Positions 1 through 8,883 of a stretch of DNA of 64,000 bases are shown here, piece by piece. A program made the translations under genes and the position numbers. Numbering within the stretch: position 1 is the stretch's first letter; the number at the start of each line of letters is the position of its first letter. Source of the stretch: Caulobacter endophyticus (GTDB lineage Bacteria > Pseudomonadota > Alphaproteobacteria > Caulobacterales > Caulobacteraceae); NCBI RefSeq assembly GCF_003116815.1, contig NZ_QDKQ01000031.1, positions 1-64,000 of the forward strand, written 5' to 3'. Below the pieces are notes generated by a model. The model had not been told where the DNA came from, searched no databases, and saw only the letters and a list, made by a program, of their open reading frames with translations.

Positions 1-432
1 GACCGGGGCGCCGGGCGCGGTGGCGGCGGGCTTGGCCGGCGGCAGGCTGGCGCTCTGCACCGGCGCGGCCGGCGGCGGGGCGGTCGGACGGGCCATCGGC
101 TCTTCCGGCGGCGCGGCGTAGGTCGGCGAGGCCGTCGGGTTCTCGTGGCTGTAGATCTGCAGGCCGGCGGCTTCGTCGGGCTTGTTCTGCTCGGGCGCCG
201 GCGCGGCCTTCATCTCGGCCACGGGCTCGCCCACGGTGCGCGGCGGCTCGTTGGGACCGCGGATGCCGTTGCGGTAGATCAGGAACACGGCCACCAGCAG
301 GGTGCCGAGCACGACGGCGCTGATGATCAGGGTCAGCGGCAAGGGCCGCGACCCGCGCACCGGCTGGCGCGCATCGAACGAAAGCGGCGCATCGGTGGGC
401 GGCGCATAGGCGCCGCGGTGCGGGTCGGACAT
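1..432 (-). CDS. ftsN: FtsN-like SPOR cell-division protein, N-terminal part (cut by window edge)
   Basis: The first 144 codons of a gene that runs off the left edge, starting at ATG 432. A short cytoplasmic segment (MSDPHRG...) is followed by one membrane span at about residues 32-53 and then a long Pro/Ala-rich periplasmic stretch. That is the layout of FtsN-type divisome proteins, in which a C-terminal SPOR domain binds denuded septal peptidoglycan; the SPOR domain itself lies outside the window. The location beside dgt and the N-terminal sequence resemble Caulobacter FtsN as I remember it. Bitopic topology is seen; the FtsN name is inferred. Confidence 0.65.
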   Translation of the reverse strand, partial: MSDPHRGAYAPPTDAPLSFDARQPVRGSRPLPLTLIISAVVLGTLLVAVFLIYRNGIRGPNEPPRTVGEPVAEMKAAPAPEQNKPDEAAGLQIYSHENPTASPTYAAPPEEPMARPTAPPPAAPVQSASLPPAKPAATAPGAPV

Positions 433-567
433 CGAAAAAGGCTCCAGAATTCCGGCGCGCGTTCACCATGTGCGAATCACGCGCGCAAGTTCCTACTCTA
501 CTGGACCCGATGCTCGTTCAGAACTGTCGCACCCTCGACGGTCGTGCGTCGCGCGGCGCTCGCCCCG

Positions 568-1752
568 TCAGCTCCACACATCCAGATGGAACAGCTTGCG
601 GTGCTCCTCGATGGCGAAGCGGTCGGTCATGCCGGCGATGTAGTCGCACACCACGCGGGCCCTTCCGGCCTGGTCGCGGTTCTGCGACTTGGCGAACCAT
701 TCCGAGGGCAGCACCTCGGGTTCGGCCAAGAAAAGCGTGAACATCTCGGCCAGAATGCGGCGTGCCTGGCTGCGGGTGCGGTTCACGCGCCAGTGGCGGT
801 ACATCCGGGCGTGCAGGAACTCGCGCAGGCGGGCCAGGTCTTCCAGCATGTCGGACGAGAACGACACCAGGGCGTGCGGCAGGGCCCGCACCTCGTCAGC
901 CGACGACACGCCGGTGATGGCCGCCCGCTGCAGGGTCTCGCCCATGACGTCGTCGACCATGGCGCCGATCATCCGGCGAACGGCCTCCAGGCGGGTGATA
1001 CGCGCGTCGAGGTCGGGGCGCTCGCTGCGCACGGCCGCCAGGATCGGGCCGATCAGCGGCACGTCCATCAGCTCGTCCAGAGTGAAGAGTCCGGCCTCCA
1101 CCCCGTCGTCGATATCATGGTTGTTGTAGGCGATGTCGTCCGACAGGGCGGCGACCTGGGCCTCGGCCGAGGCCCAGGTGTCGAGCTTGAGGCCGTATTC
1201 GCCGTCGTACTTGGAGATCGCCTTCCAGGACGGCTGGCCCAGCTTATGGATCACCGGACCGTTGTGCTTGATGACGCCTTCCAGCGTCTCCCAGGTCAGG
1301 TTCAGGCCGACGAAGTCCGGATAGCGGTGCTCCAGCTCGGTCACGACCCGGAAGGTCTGGACGTTGTGGTCGAAGCCGCCGAAGTCCTTGGTTTTCAGCT
1401 CCAGTTCGTCCTCGCCGGCATGGCCGAACGGCGGGTGGCCCAGGTCGTGGGCCAGGGCGATGGTTTCGGCGAGGTCCGCGTCCAGCCCCAGGGCCGTGGC
1501 CAGCGAGCGGGCGATCTGCGCCACTTCCAGCGAATGGGTCAGGCGGGTGCGGAACTGGTCGCCCTCGTGGGCGACGAAGACCTGGGTCTTTTCCTTCAGG
1601 CGACGGAAGGCCGAGGTATGGATGATGCGGTCGCGATCGCGGGCGAAGGGCGTGCGGGTGCGGCTCTCGTCTTCCTGATAGCGCCGGCCGCGTGACTTGG
1701 CCGGATCTTCGGCGTAGGGAGCGCGGGGGACGGCGAACGGAGACGTCGACAT
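568..1752 (-). CDS. dgt: dGTP triphosphohydrolase-like protein (Dgt, HD domain)
   Basis: A 394-residue HD-superfamily phosphohydrolase expected to convert dNTPs, typically dGTP, to the nucleoside plus triphosphate and so influence dNTP pools. The metal site is visible as H73, H102-D103 and the following GHPPFGH segment (106-111). The N-terminal block with [20 protein letters not shown] is typical of the type-2 Dgt family. Start ATG at 1752. It is divergent from erpA across 77 bp and is followed on its strand, after 135 bp, by the ftsN-like gene. Confidence 0.93.
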   Translation of the reverse strand: MSTSPFAVPRAPYAEDPAKSRGRRYQEDESRTRTPFARDRDRIIHTSAFRRLKEKTQVFVAHEGDQFRTRLTHSLEVAQIARSLATALGLDADLAETIALAHDLGHPPFGHAGEDELELKTKDFGGFDHNVQTFRVVTELEHRYPDFVGLNLTWETLEGVIKHNGPVIHKLGQPSWKAISKYDGEYGLKLDTWASAEAQVAALSDDIAYNNHDIDDGVEAGLFTLDELMDVPLIGPILAAVRSERPDLDARITRLEAVRRMIGAMVDDVMGETLQRAAITGVSSADEVRALPHALVSFSSDMLEDLARLREFLHARMYRHWRVNRTRSQARRILAEMFTLFLAEPEVLPSEWFAKSQNRDQAGRARVVCDYIAGMTDRFAIEEHRKLFHLDVWS

Positions 1753-1829
1753 GAGCGGCCTTTGCTGATCGCCCCTTTTCCCGGGACGCGGTCGCCCTCA
1801 TATATGCGATAGATCAAGTTTCCACAGCC

Positions 1830-2162
1830 ATGACCGACACCACCGTTACGCTTTCTTCCAACGCCGCTCGCCGGCTGCACGCCCTTTCCCAGGCCGAAGG
1901 CCGCGAAGTGATGCTTCGCGTGGCGGTCGATGGCGGCGGCTGCTCGGGGTTCCAGTACCGTTTCGATCTGGTCGAGGCCGCTGAGGACGACGATCTGAAG
2001 ATCGAGCGCGACGGCGCCGCCGCCCTGGTCGATGTCGTGTCCCTGGCCCTGCTGAAGGGTTCGGAGATCGATTTCGTCGACGAACTGGCCGGCGCCGAGT
2101 TCCGGGTCAGGAACCCCAACGCCAAGTCCAGCTGCGGCTGTGGGGTCAGTTTCTCGATCTGA
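1830..2162 (+). CDS. erpA: Iron-sulfur cluster insertion protein ErpA (A-type carrier)
   Basis: A 110-residue HesB/IscA-type protein that carries Fe-S clusters to apo-targets. The three conserved cysteines are present: C38 in GGGCSGFQY and C102/C104 in the C-terminal CGCGVSF. Length is standard for the family. In alphaproteobacteria this gene next to dgt is usually called erpA; assignment to ErpA rather than IscA or SufA rests on that context. It lies divergent from dgt and upstream of the DAHP synthase leader. Confidence 0.92.
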   Translation: MTDTTVTLSSNAARRLHALSQAEGREVMLRVAVDGGGCSGFQYRFDLVEAAEDDDLKIERDGAAALVDVVSLALLKGSEIDFVDELAGAEFRVRNPNAKSSCGCGVSFSI

Positions 2163-2229
2163 CGCCCCTTCCCGCTCCTCTCAAGTTTATGGCGTGACAC
2201 GCGCCAAACTAGGCTCTACGGTTCCCGCC

Positions 2230-2313
2230 ATGATCCTCGCCGCCAGCCAACAGCTGTTTTGGTACTTTAGCTATCCGACGCCTCTGGCGCCGGGAGGGGA
2301 TCGTTTGGCCTGA
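2230..2313 (+). CDS. Aromatic amino-acid leader peptide of the DAHP synthase gene
   Basis: A 27-codon reading frame in the 5' leader of the DAHP synthase gene, ending in TGA at 2311-2313. Codons 10-15 read Phe-Trp-Tyr-Phe-Ser-Tyr, so five of six consecutive codons encode the three end products of the pathway, and they include TTT, which is rare in this genome. A hairpin (2307-2322) spans the stop codon and a strong terminator follows at 2343-2372. This is the classic layout of ribosome-mediated attenuation. No good ribosome-binding site precedes the ATG; a weak promoter-like stretch ends just before it, so it could be leaderless. Confidence 0.8.
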   Translation: MILAASQQLFWYFSYPTPLAPGGDRLA

Positions 2314-2342
2314 GACCAGGCCGCCAAAAACGCCTTTCACCA

Positions 2343-2372
2343 GCCGCCAGGGGTTCCCCGGGCGGCTTTTTT
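2343..2372 (+). terminator. Attenuator terminator upstream of DAHP synthase
   Basis: The inverted repeat GCCGCC-A-GGGG / CCCC-G-GGCGGC has a two-base loop and is followed by six T residues, about 40 bases before the DAHP synthase start. The 5' arm GCCGCC is repeated at 2320-2325, so an alternative pairing with the 3' arm is possible. Position inside a leader rather than after a gene, together with the Phe/Trp/Tyr leader peptide, argues for attenuation. Confidence 0.85.
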
Positions 2373-2411
2373 GATGGCCGCCAGACCCCGCGAATTTCTC
2401 CGGAGCACGCC

Positions 2412-3509
2412 ATGCCATCCTCGACCGCCGCCCACCTCGTCTCGCTGCCCGTCCCGACCGACGACCTGCGCATCCAGAAGCTTCAGACCCTCAGCCCTCC
2501 CGCCCAGGTGATCGGCGAGGCGCCGGCCACCTCCACCACGGCCGAGCTGGTCGAAGGCTCGCGCCAGGCCGTCCATGAAATCCTGCACGGCCATGACGAC
2601 CGCCTGGTGGTGGTGATCGGCCCCTGCTCGATCCACGATCCCAAGGCCGCCATCGACTACGCTTCGCGTCTGGCCGCCGAACGCGAGCGCCACGCCGGCG
2701 AGCTGGAAGTGATCATGCGCGTCTACTTCGAGAAGCCGCGCACGACGGTGGGCTGGAAAGGGCTGATCAACGACCCGGGCCTGGACGGCGGCTTCCACAT
2801 CAACGAAGGCCTGCGCCTGGCGCGCCGGGTGCTGCTCGACGTCTCGGCCCAGGGCCTGCCGGCCGCGTGCGAGTTCCTTGACGTCACCACTCCGCAATAC
2901 ATCGCCGACCTGGTGGCCTGGGGCGCGATCGGCGCCCGAACGACCGAAAGCCAGATCCACCGGGAGATGGCGTCGGGCCTGTCGTGTCCCGTGGGCTTCA
3001 AGAACGGCACCAACGGCGACGTGAAGGTCGCGGTCGACGCCGTCACCGCCGCCGCCCAGCCGCACCATTTCCTGGCCGTGACCAAGGAAGGCCGCGCCGC
3101 CATCGCCACCACCACCGGCAACGCCGACAGCCACGTGGTGCTGCGTGGCGGCAAGACCCCCAACTACGACGCCGCCAGCGTGGCGGCGGCCGCTGCGGCG
3201 CTGACCAAGGCCGGCCTGCCCGCCCGCCTGATGGTCGACGCCAGTCACGCCAACAGCGGCAAGAACCACGAGAACCAGCCGGCCGTGGTCGACGATATCG
3301 CCGCCCAGGTGGCGAGCGGCGCCTCGCCGATCATGGGCGTGATGATCGAGAGCAACCTCGTGGCCGGCCGCCAGGACATCGTGCCCGGCAAGGCCCTGAC
3401 CTACGGCCAGTCGGTCACCGACGCCTGCGTCGACTGGGATGCGTCGGTGCGCATGCTCGACGCCCTAGCCGCCGCGGTCCGGGCTGGCCGGCAAGCCCGC
3501 GAGGCCTGA
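2412..3509 (+). CDS. aroG: 3-deoxy-7-phosphoheptulonate (DAHP) synthase, class I
   Basis: A 365-residue enzyme joining phosphoenolpyruvate and erythrose 4-phosphate, the first step of the shikimate pathway to Phe, Tyr and Trp. It shows the class I (AroF/G/H) motifs: GPCSIHDP at 70-77 with metal-ligand C72, GWKGLINDP, and GARTTESQIHREMASGLS followed by GFKNGTNG. Length matches the family. The AroG/F/H-type N-terminal extension suggests allosteric control by an aromatic amino acid, but which one cannot be read here. Expression appears attenuated by the upstream Phe-Trp-Tyr leader peptide and terminator. Confidence 0.95.
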   Translation: MPSSTAAHLVSLPVPTDDLRIQKLQTLSPPAQVIGEAPATSTTAELVEGSRQAVHEILHGHDDRLVVVIGPCSIHDPKAAIDYASRLAAERERHAGELEVIMRVYFEKPRTTVGWKGLINDPGLDGGFHINEGLRLARRVLLDVSAQGLPAACEFLDVTTPQYIADLVAWGAIGARTTESQIHREMASGLSCPVGFKNGTNGDVKVAVDAVTAAAQPHHFLAVTKEGRAAIATTTGNADSHVVLRGGKTPNYDAASVAAAAAALTKAGLPARLMVDASHANSGKNHENQPAVVDDIAAQVASGASPIMGVMIESNLVAGRQDIVPGKALTYGQSVTDACVDWDASVRMLDALAAAVRAGRQAREA

Positions 3510-3523
3510 GGTCCCCGGATGGG

Positions 3524-3543
3524 GGGACGCCCAGCGGCGTCCC
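3524..3543 (+). terminator. Hairpin after DAHP synthase, possible terminator
   Basis: A perfect 8-bp stem (GGGACGCC / GGCGTCCC) with a CAGC loop just after the stop codon of the DAHP synthase gene. There is no T-run, so intrinsic termination is uncertain. Confidence 0.35.
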
Positions 3544-3627
3544 TCCCCTATCCCCGGAAATCTCCCGGCCATGGCTTGAGCGCGAGGCCGCCGCCCCCTA
3601 GCCTCCGCGCCTCTATCGGAGCCCGCC

Positions 3628-4416
3628 ATGCGCATCGCCACCTGGAACGTCAATTCGGTCAACGCCCGCCTGGACAACGTCCTGGCCTGGTTCGAGGCCG
3701 AGGCGCCCGACGTCGCGGTGCTGCAGGAGATCAAGTGCGTCGACGAGAAGTTCCCGGCCGAGGCCTTCGAGCGCCTGGGCTACAACGTCGTCGTCCACGG
3801 CCAGAAGACCTATAACGGCGTCGCCCTGCTCTCGAAGCACCCGGTCGAGGACGTCCGCAAGGGCCTGCCCCTGCTGGACGGCGACGCCGAGGACGAGCAG
3901 GCCCGCTATGTCGAGGCGGTGATCTCGGGCCCCAAACCCATCCGCGTGATCGGCATCTACCTGCCTAACGGCAATCCGATCGGTACCGAGAAGTTCGCCT
4001 ACAAGCTGTCGTGGATGCGCCGCCTGCACGCGCACGCCAAGGGACTGCTCGCCTTTGAAGAGCCGATGGTCATCGCCGGCGACTACAATGTCATTCCCGA
4101 GGTCGAGGACGTGGCCAATCCCGAGGCCTGGCTGGGCGACGCCCTGTTCCAGCCCGAAAGCCGCGCAGCCTTCCGGGCCCTCAAGAACCTCGGCTTCACC
4201 GACGCCTACATGCAGGTCGACGGAACGCCCGGCGGCTACACCTTCTGGGACTATCAGGCCGGCGCCTGGCCGCGGAACCTGGGCATCCGCATCGACCACC
4301 TGCTGCTGTCGCCCCAGGCCGCCGACAAGCTGGCGCAGGTAAGGATCCACCGCGACGAGCGCGACAAGGAAAAGCCGTCGGACCACGTGCCGGTGGTGGC
4401 GACCCTGACGCTCTAG
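3628..4416 (+). CDS. xthA: Exodeoxyribonuclease III
   Basis: A 262-residue EEP-superfamily (exonuclease-endonuclease-phosphatase) enzyme of base excision repair, cutting at abasic sites and digesting duplex DNA 3' to 5'. Catalytic landmarks are N7 (ATWNVNS), E34 (LQEIKC), the central GDYNVIP block and the C-terminal SDHVPV with D252-H253. Length equals the usual ~260-270 residues. A GGAG precedes the ATG. The 3' end overlaps the convergent lipoprotein gene by 4 bp. Confidence 0.94.
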   Translation: MRIATWNVNSVNARLDNVLAWFEAEAPDVAVLQEIKCVDEKFPAEAFERLGYNVVVHGQKTYNGVALLSKHPVEDVRKGLPLLDGDAEDEQARYVEAVISGPKPIRVIGIYLPNGNPIGTEKFAYKLSWMRRLHAHAKGLLAFEEPMVIAGDYNVIPEVEDVANPEAWLGDALFQPESRAAFRALKNLGFTDAYMQVDGTPGGYTFWDYQAGAWPRNLGIRIDHLLLSPQAADKLAQVRIHRDERDKEKPSDHVPVVATLTL

Positions 4417-4745
4417 GAGCCCGGACGGTCCACCTGGGTCCAGCGCCCGGCGCCGTCGCGACGATAGCTGACCGCGATCGACCTCCAGGGCCCGTTTAGG
4501 AACTTGCGCTGGGTGCGACAGACCGCAAGGGCCGGATCGCCCGCCGCCCAGCGGCAACGAGCCGCCGAATAGTCCATCGCCGGGTAGCTCACCGAACCTC
4601 CCGCGGCGAGAATGCCGGCGTCGAACCCGGCGCGCAGCCGCTCGACATCGTCGACCTGCTCCTGCCTGGATATCTCGAACGATGCGGAGACGCATCCCGT
4701 CAGCATCGCGCCGCCGATCGCCAATCCGATGACCCGAGCCCGCAC
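4413..4745 (-). CDS. Small predicted lipoprotein of unknown function
   Basis: A 110-residue protein read from GTG 4745, chosen because GGAGG lies 7 bases upstream and the signal sequence then starts properly. Its N-terminus ends in a lipobox (MLTGC), so it is probably a lipidated envelope protein with a mature part of about 93 residues. That part contains two cysteines (ARCRWAAGDPALAVCRTQRK) that could form a disulfide. I recognise no family. It converges with the exonuclease III gene, overlapping by 4 bp. A much longer upstream extension is possible in frame but has no start signal. Confidence 0.65.
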   Translation of the reverse strand: MRARVIGLAIGGAMLTGCVSASFEISRQEQVDDVERLRAGFDAGILAAGGSVSYPAMDYSAARCRWAAGDPALAVCRTQRKFLNGPWRSIAVSYRRDGAGRWTQVDRPGS

Positions 4746-4866
4746 GACACGCCCTCCGGCTGCATGAAGGCATGTTGATCGCCTCGCACGCCACATTGCA
4801 ACCGAACCCGGCGCCGGTATCGGGCGCCTCTGTCGCGAATCCGCGAACACCGCTAGCTTCCGCGCC

Positions 4867-5781
4867 ATGAGCGAGTTCTGGCGCCTCCTGTTGCTCGTCG
4901 CCATCGCCGGGTCGGCCGTCACCTTCATGGGCAGCGCGGCCATCTGGTTCATGGACGAAGAGCGTCGCATCCGCCGCGCCCTCCGCCACGTGCTGAAGGG
5001 CGAGCCCGAGACCGTCATCATCGCGCGCGGTCGCGGCAAGGGCGTGGGCTTTTCGTTCGACACCAACACCGCCGCGGTGGCCTGGGACGCCGGTACCTGG
5101 TGCCTGCTCTATCGCATCGACGAACTGATGGGCGCCGAGCTGTCGGTCGACAATCAGGTCGTGGGCCGGGTGTTCCGCGGCGAACAGCGCCGGGCCATCG
5201 ACCAGATCGTGCAGCAGGCCGCGCGCGTCTGCCTGCGGCTGATCTTCGACGATCCGCGCCACCCCGATTTCGAACTGGACCTGTGGCTGGAGGGCGACGA
5301 GCAGCAGCGCCAGAGCCGTTCGCCCGCCCAGGCGATCCAGGAGGCCAATCGCTGGCTGGCCCGCGCCGAAGCCATCGTGCGCCGGCCGCTGGCCCCGCGC
5401 GGCCCCTCGCCCGCCTCCGCCGCCAAGAGCGGCGGCGAGCCCGAGATCGCCCGCCGGCCCGAACCGGCCGTGCCGGCCGACAAGCCCAAGCCCTACCGCT
5501 CGGCCCGCGAGGCCGTCACCGCCGGCGCCGCGACGGCCGGCGTCGCGGTCGCCACCGCGCCGCTGTTCGAGGAGATCGACGACGGTCCCGAGGCCGCCGA
5601 TCCCCCGTGGTCGGATCCTGACGCGCCGATCCAGGCCTGGGCCGACGACGGCGACACGACCGACGAGCCCGCCTACCTGCCGCCCGAGCGCCCCTACAAG
5701 CCAGTGTCCAAGGCCGCGCGCGAGGCCCGGGGCGACCAGGACGAGCTGCCCTTCGACCTCGACGACGAGGACGAATACTGA
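4867..5781 (+). CDS. Single-span membrane protein with acidic, proline-rich tail, function unknown
   Basis: A 304-residue protein. Residues 4-27 form one hydrophobic segment, followed by a compact conserved-looking region to about residue 170 (ETVIIARGRGKGVGFSF, IFDDPRHPDFELDLWLEG). The C-terminal third is low-complexity, Pro/Ala-rich and strongly acidic, ending DLDDEDEY. I recognise no named domain; it looks like a lineage-restricted anchored cytoplasmic protein. It lies divergent from the small lipoprotein gene and upstream of the EF-hand protein gene. Confidence 0.6.
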   Translation: MSEFWRLLLLVAIAGSAVTFMGSAAIWFMDEERRIRRALRHVLKGEPETVIIARGRGKGVGFSFDTNTAAVAWDAGTWCLLYRIDELMGAELSVDNQVVGRVFRGEQRRAIDQIVQQAARVCLRLIFDDPRHPDFELDLWLEGDEQQRQSRSPAQAIQEANRWLARAEAIVRRPLAPRGPSPASAAKSGGEPEIARRPEPAVPADKPKPYRSAREAVTAGAATAGVAVATAPLFEEIDDGPEAADPPWSDPDAPIQAWADDGDTTDEPAYLPPERPYKPVSKAAREARGDQDELPFDLDDEDEY

Positions 5782-5848
5782 CCGCTCCCGCCCGGGTTGC
5801 ACGACGGCCTCGGCTGAGGCACGCTCAAGCCTCCCGTGGAGACGCGTC

Positions 5849-6220
5849 GTGATCCGCATCGCCGCCCTCGCCCTGCCCCTGCTGCTGTCCGCCGCGCCGG
5901 GACTCGCCGCCGCGCAGGCGGCCCCCGCGCCGGTCCGCCTGATGCTGAACGCCGCCGACCTCGACGGCGACGGCGCGGTCAGCGCCGAAGAGGCCGCCCA
6001 GCGCCTGGCGGCGACGACCACCGAGGAGCTTCCGGCCGCGGTCCAACCGGCCTCTCTCGACAAGCGCTTGCCGGTCAGGTTCGCGCCGCGCGACGAACGC
6101 GACGAGAGCGGCTTTCCGGCCCTGGCCATGAAGCGTCGCTTTGTAGAGGCCAGCGAGTTCGAGCAAGCCCTGGAATATCGCTTCCAGGAAGAGCTGAAAG
6201 AGCGCCGCAAGCAGCGGTAA
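5849..6220 (+). CDS. Secreted EF-hand calcium-binding protein
   Basis: A 123-residue protein with a signal peptide (about residues 1-22) and one canonical EF-hand loop at 37-48: D37, D39, D41, S45 and E48. The remainder has no second obvious EF-hand and ends in a basic tail. The GTG start has a GGAG 7 bases upstream. A periplasmic calcium sensor or buffer role is inferred from the motif only. It lies just upstream of the receptor gene, but no functional link is shown. Confidence 0.72.
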   Translation: MIRIAALALPLLLSAAPGLAAAQAAPAPVRLMLNAADLDGDGAVSAEEAAQRLAATTTEELPAAVQPASLDKRLPVRFAPRDERDESGFPALAMKRRFVEASEFEQALEYRFQEELKERRKQR

Positions 6221-6375
6221 TCCCTTGCCTGGGGCCAGCCCGCCCCACCCACCAAAATTCCGCCCATTTTTTGCCGACTGCGGCCATCCCGTAGTTGCGA
6301 GTCGATCTCAACGCGCCTAAGACCCCCGCCCTTATTGCGATTGACACGCACGAGCGCTGGTACGGGGCGAGTAGA

Positions 6376-8880
6376 ATGAAGCGAGCGATGATGACGACCG
6401 CGGCGATGGCCGTGGCCCTGGGCGCGGCCGGTCAGGCCTGGAGCCAGGACGAGAAAGCCGAGCGCCTGCCCAAGGTCAGCATCGAGGCGACCGCCGCCGC
6501 TCCGCCAGCCGGCGCCTACGAGGCCAACGACCCTGTCGACTCGGGCACCTCCAAGATCACCCGCCGCGCCATCGAGGATCGCTCCCCCGGCACCGGCGAC
6601 GTCATCGAGACCCTGAAGATCCTCCCGTTCGCCAACTTCGACTCCGACCAGGGCCTGGCGACGCAGGAAAGCATCCAGGACATGCGCCCGGCCAAGGTGT
6701 CGATCTCGGGCGGCCAGTTCTACGACAACTATTTCTCGATCGACGGCGTGGGCGTGAACAGCCGCCTGGACGTGGTCGATATCGGCAACCCGCAGGACTA
6801 CAACGAGGCCGCCGGCGGCAGCGCCCAGTCGATCTGGCTGGACAGCAACCTGCTGGAATCGGTGACCGTCCGCGACAGCAACGTCTCGGCCCGCTACGGC
6901 GGCTTCACCGGCGGCGTGGTGCAGATCGAGACCCGCCAGCCCGCGCGCGTGTTCGGCGCCCAGGTCACCGCCGGCTGCAGCAACGACAGCCTGACCTCGT
7001 TCAAGATCCCCGGCGTGGTCCGCGACGCCTTGAACGGCGTCGAGCCCGAGCCGCCGAACTACGAGAAGTGCCGCGTCAGCGGCTCGGTCGACCTGCCGAT
7101 CAACGACCAGGTCCGCGTGCTGCTGGCCGGCGGCCGCCAGCAGACCGACATGACCTACTACCGGCACGCCAACTACGGCGGCACGCCGTTCGGCCTGAAG
7201 AGCCGCACCGACAACGCCATGGCCAAGGTCGAGGTCGACCTGGCGCCCGACCTGACCCTGCGCGGCCAGGTCGCCTACAGCCCTTATACGAGCGAGAATT
7301 CGGCCAATAACTCGCGCAACGCCGTGATGACCCAGAAGGGCGGCGGCCTGACCAGCAAGATCGAGCTGCTGGGCAAGCGCGGCGACGCCGACTGGTCGCT
7401 GACCGCCACCTACGCCAAGGCTCGCAGCGGCCGCGAAGCCCCGGGGACCCTTTTCACCTGGTCCTCGACCGCCGCCTACGCCAACTGGTGCTCGTCGACC
7501 AACTGCGTCGAGGGCAGCTTCGGCGATCTGGACCAGTGGCAGGAAGACATCGGCCTGCAGGCGCGCTGGAACCAGCCGCTGCTGGGCGGCGACGTTCGCC
7601 TGGGCCTCGACTATGGCCACGTGGAGGCCCGCAAGCGCCGCCCGGTCGACAACTACGCCTACCGCACCACCGTCGCCGACAGCCGCATCGTCTGCTCGCA
7701 GGGCGACGTGGCCTGCATCGCCGGCGACGCCGCCCTGACCGTCTACAGCCTCTACAAGGCCTATGACGCCTCGGCCGAGGTCGACACGGTCACCGCCTTC
7801 GCCGAGTACGAGGTGAGCCGCGGCCCGCTGACCGTGCGCGCCGGCGTGCGCTACGACCACGAAAGCCTGATCTCCAAGCACAACTTCGCCCCGCGCCTGT
7901 CGGTGGTCTACGAGATGCCGTGGGAGGTCACCGCCACCGTCGGCGCCAACCGCTACTACTCGCGCGACTTCCTGGGCTACGCGATCAAGTCGCAGTACCC
8001 GGGCAACTACGTCTACAATCGCACGAGCTCGATCGTGAACGGCCAGCGGGTGATGGGCGCCTGGACGCTGAGCTCGCACTCGGTGTCGGCGGGCATCGCC
8101 GGCTCGGGCCTGGCCATCCCCTATTCGGACGAGCTGACCTTCGCGCTCTCCAAGCCGCTGTTCGGCGGCGTGGCTCGCCTGAAGGGCGTGGCCCGCGAGA
8201 CCCGCGACCAGTTCACGGCCGGCGTCGAGGAGGTGCAGAACTACATCCGCGAGACCAACGGCCAGACCTACACCTACCGCACCACCTATCTGGGCAATGA
8301 CGGCGAGACCTCGTACCGCGGCCTGTCGGCGGAATGGACCCGGGGCGTGGGCCGCCACACCTTCAGCCTGAACGGCTCCTGGTCGAAGACCGAGGACAAC
8401 ATGGGCGACAACACCCTTGTCGTCCCGTCGGACGAAGCCGAGTACGGCGACGAGATGGTCTACTACAAGGGCGAGGTGCGCAGCCTGCTGGGCGTCATCG
8501 CCACCAACCAGCGCCTGAACTACGCCGCGCCGGGCCTGGCCAACGCCGACTGGAGCGCCGACTGGTGGAAGGGCCGCATCCGCACCAACCTCAACGCCCG
8601 CTGGCGTTCGGGCTACGACCAGATCGAGGAGACGGGCGCGACCCAGACCGTGGGCGGCGTGCGCTACGCGGTGTGGGACGTGATCCGCTACAAGGCCCAG
8701 ACCACCTTCAACGCCAACGTCTCGGCCCTGGTGGCCAAGACCGCCTATGGCGAGGCGCGGCTTGACCTGCGGGTGACCAACCTGTTCGACACCCTGCCCC
8801 AGACGGTGACCGCCTCGTCGACCAGCCAGCCCTACCGCATGGGCCGGTCGTTCTGGGTGGGCATGAGCTACAAGTTCTAA
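6376..8880 (+). CDS. TonB-dependent outer-membrane receptor (partnered with a di-haem peroxidase)
   Basis: About 834 residues from ATG 6376, chosen because a clean signal peptide (MKRAMMTTAAMAVALG...) begins there; earlier in-frame starts add an unlikely leader. The plug region contains IQDMRPAKVSISGGQFYDNYFSIDGV-type sequence, followed by an alternating-residue barrel that ends in an aromatic residue (SYKF), as needed for BAM-mediated insertion. It imports an unknown ligand using TonB energy. Four cysteines (two near the plug/barrel junction, two in an exposed loop) may form disulfides. The cytochrome c peroxidase gene begins three bases after the stop, indicating one transcript. Confidence 0.85.
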   Translation: MKRAMMTTAAMAVALGAAGQAWSQDEKAERLPKVSIEATAAAPPAGAYEANDPVDSGTSKITRRAIEDRSPGTGDVIETLKILPFANFDSDQGLATQESIQDMRPAKVSISGGQFYDNYFSIDGVGVNSRLDVVDIGNPQDYNEAAGGSAQSIWLDSNLLESVTVRDSNVSARYGGFTGGVVQIETRQPARVFGAQVTAGCSNDSLTSFKIPGVVRDALNGVEPEPPNYEKCRVSGSVDLPINDQVRVLLAGGRQQTDMTYYRHANYGGTPFGLKSRTDNAMAKVEVDLAPDLTLRGQVAYSPYTSENSANNSRNAVMTQKGGGLTSKIELLGKRGDADWSLTATYAKARSGREAPGTLFTWSSTAAYANWCSSTNCVEGSFGDLDQWQEDIGLQARWNQPLLGGDVRLGLDYGHVEARKRRPVDNYAYRTTVADSRIVCSQGDVACIAGDAALTVYSLYKAYDASAEVDTVTAFAEYEVSRGPLTVRAGVRYDHESLISKHNFAPRLSVVYEMPWEVTATVGANRYYSRDFLGYAIKSQYPGNYVYNRTSSIVNGQRVMGAWTLSSHSVSAGIAGSGLAIPYSDELTFALSKPLFGGVARLKGVARETRDQFTAGVEEVQNYIRETNGQTYTYRTTYLGNDGETSYRGLSAEWTRGVGRHTFSLNGSWSKTEDNMGDNTLVVPSDEAEYGDEMVYYKGEVRSLLGVIATNQRLNYAAPGLANADWSADWWKGRIRTNLNARWRSGYDQIEETGATQTVGGVRYAVWDVIRYKAQTTFNANVSALVAKTAYGEARLDLRVTNLFDTLPQTVTASSTSQPYRMGRSFWVGMSYKF

Positions 8881-8883
8881 GCC

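Noticed and set aside
145-1695. A 516-codon plus-strand frame over dgt
   Set aside because: Antisense to the well-supported dgt and ftsN-like genes; its composition (long runs of Ala/Gly/His/Gln) is typical of shadow frames.
4746-5069. Long N-terminal extension of the small lipoprotein
   Set aside because: It overlaps the divergent gene at 4867 and would bury the lipobox signal sequence; the GTG at 4745 has a good ribosome-binding site.
6295-6375. Upstream TTG start for the first TonB-dependent receptor
   Set aside because: It would place 27 non-hydrophobic residues before a well-formed signal peptide.
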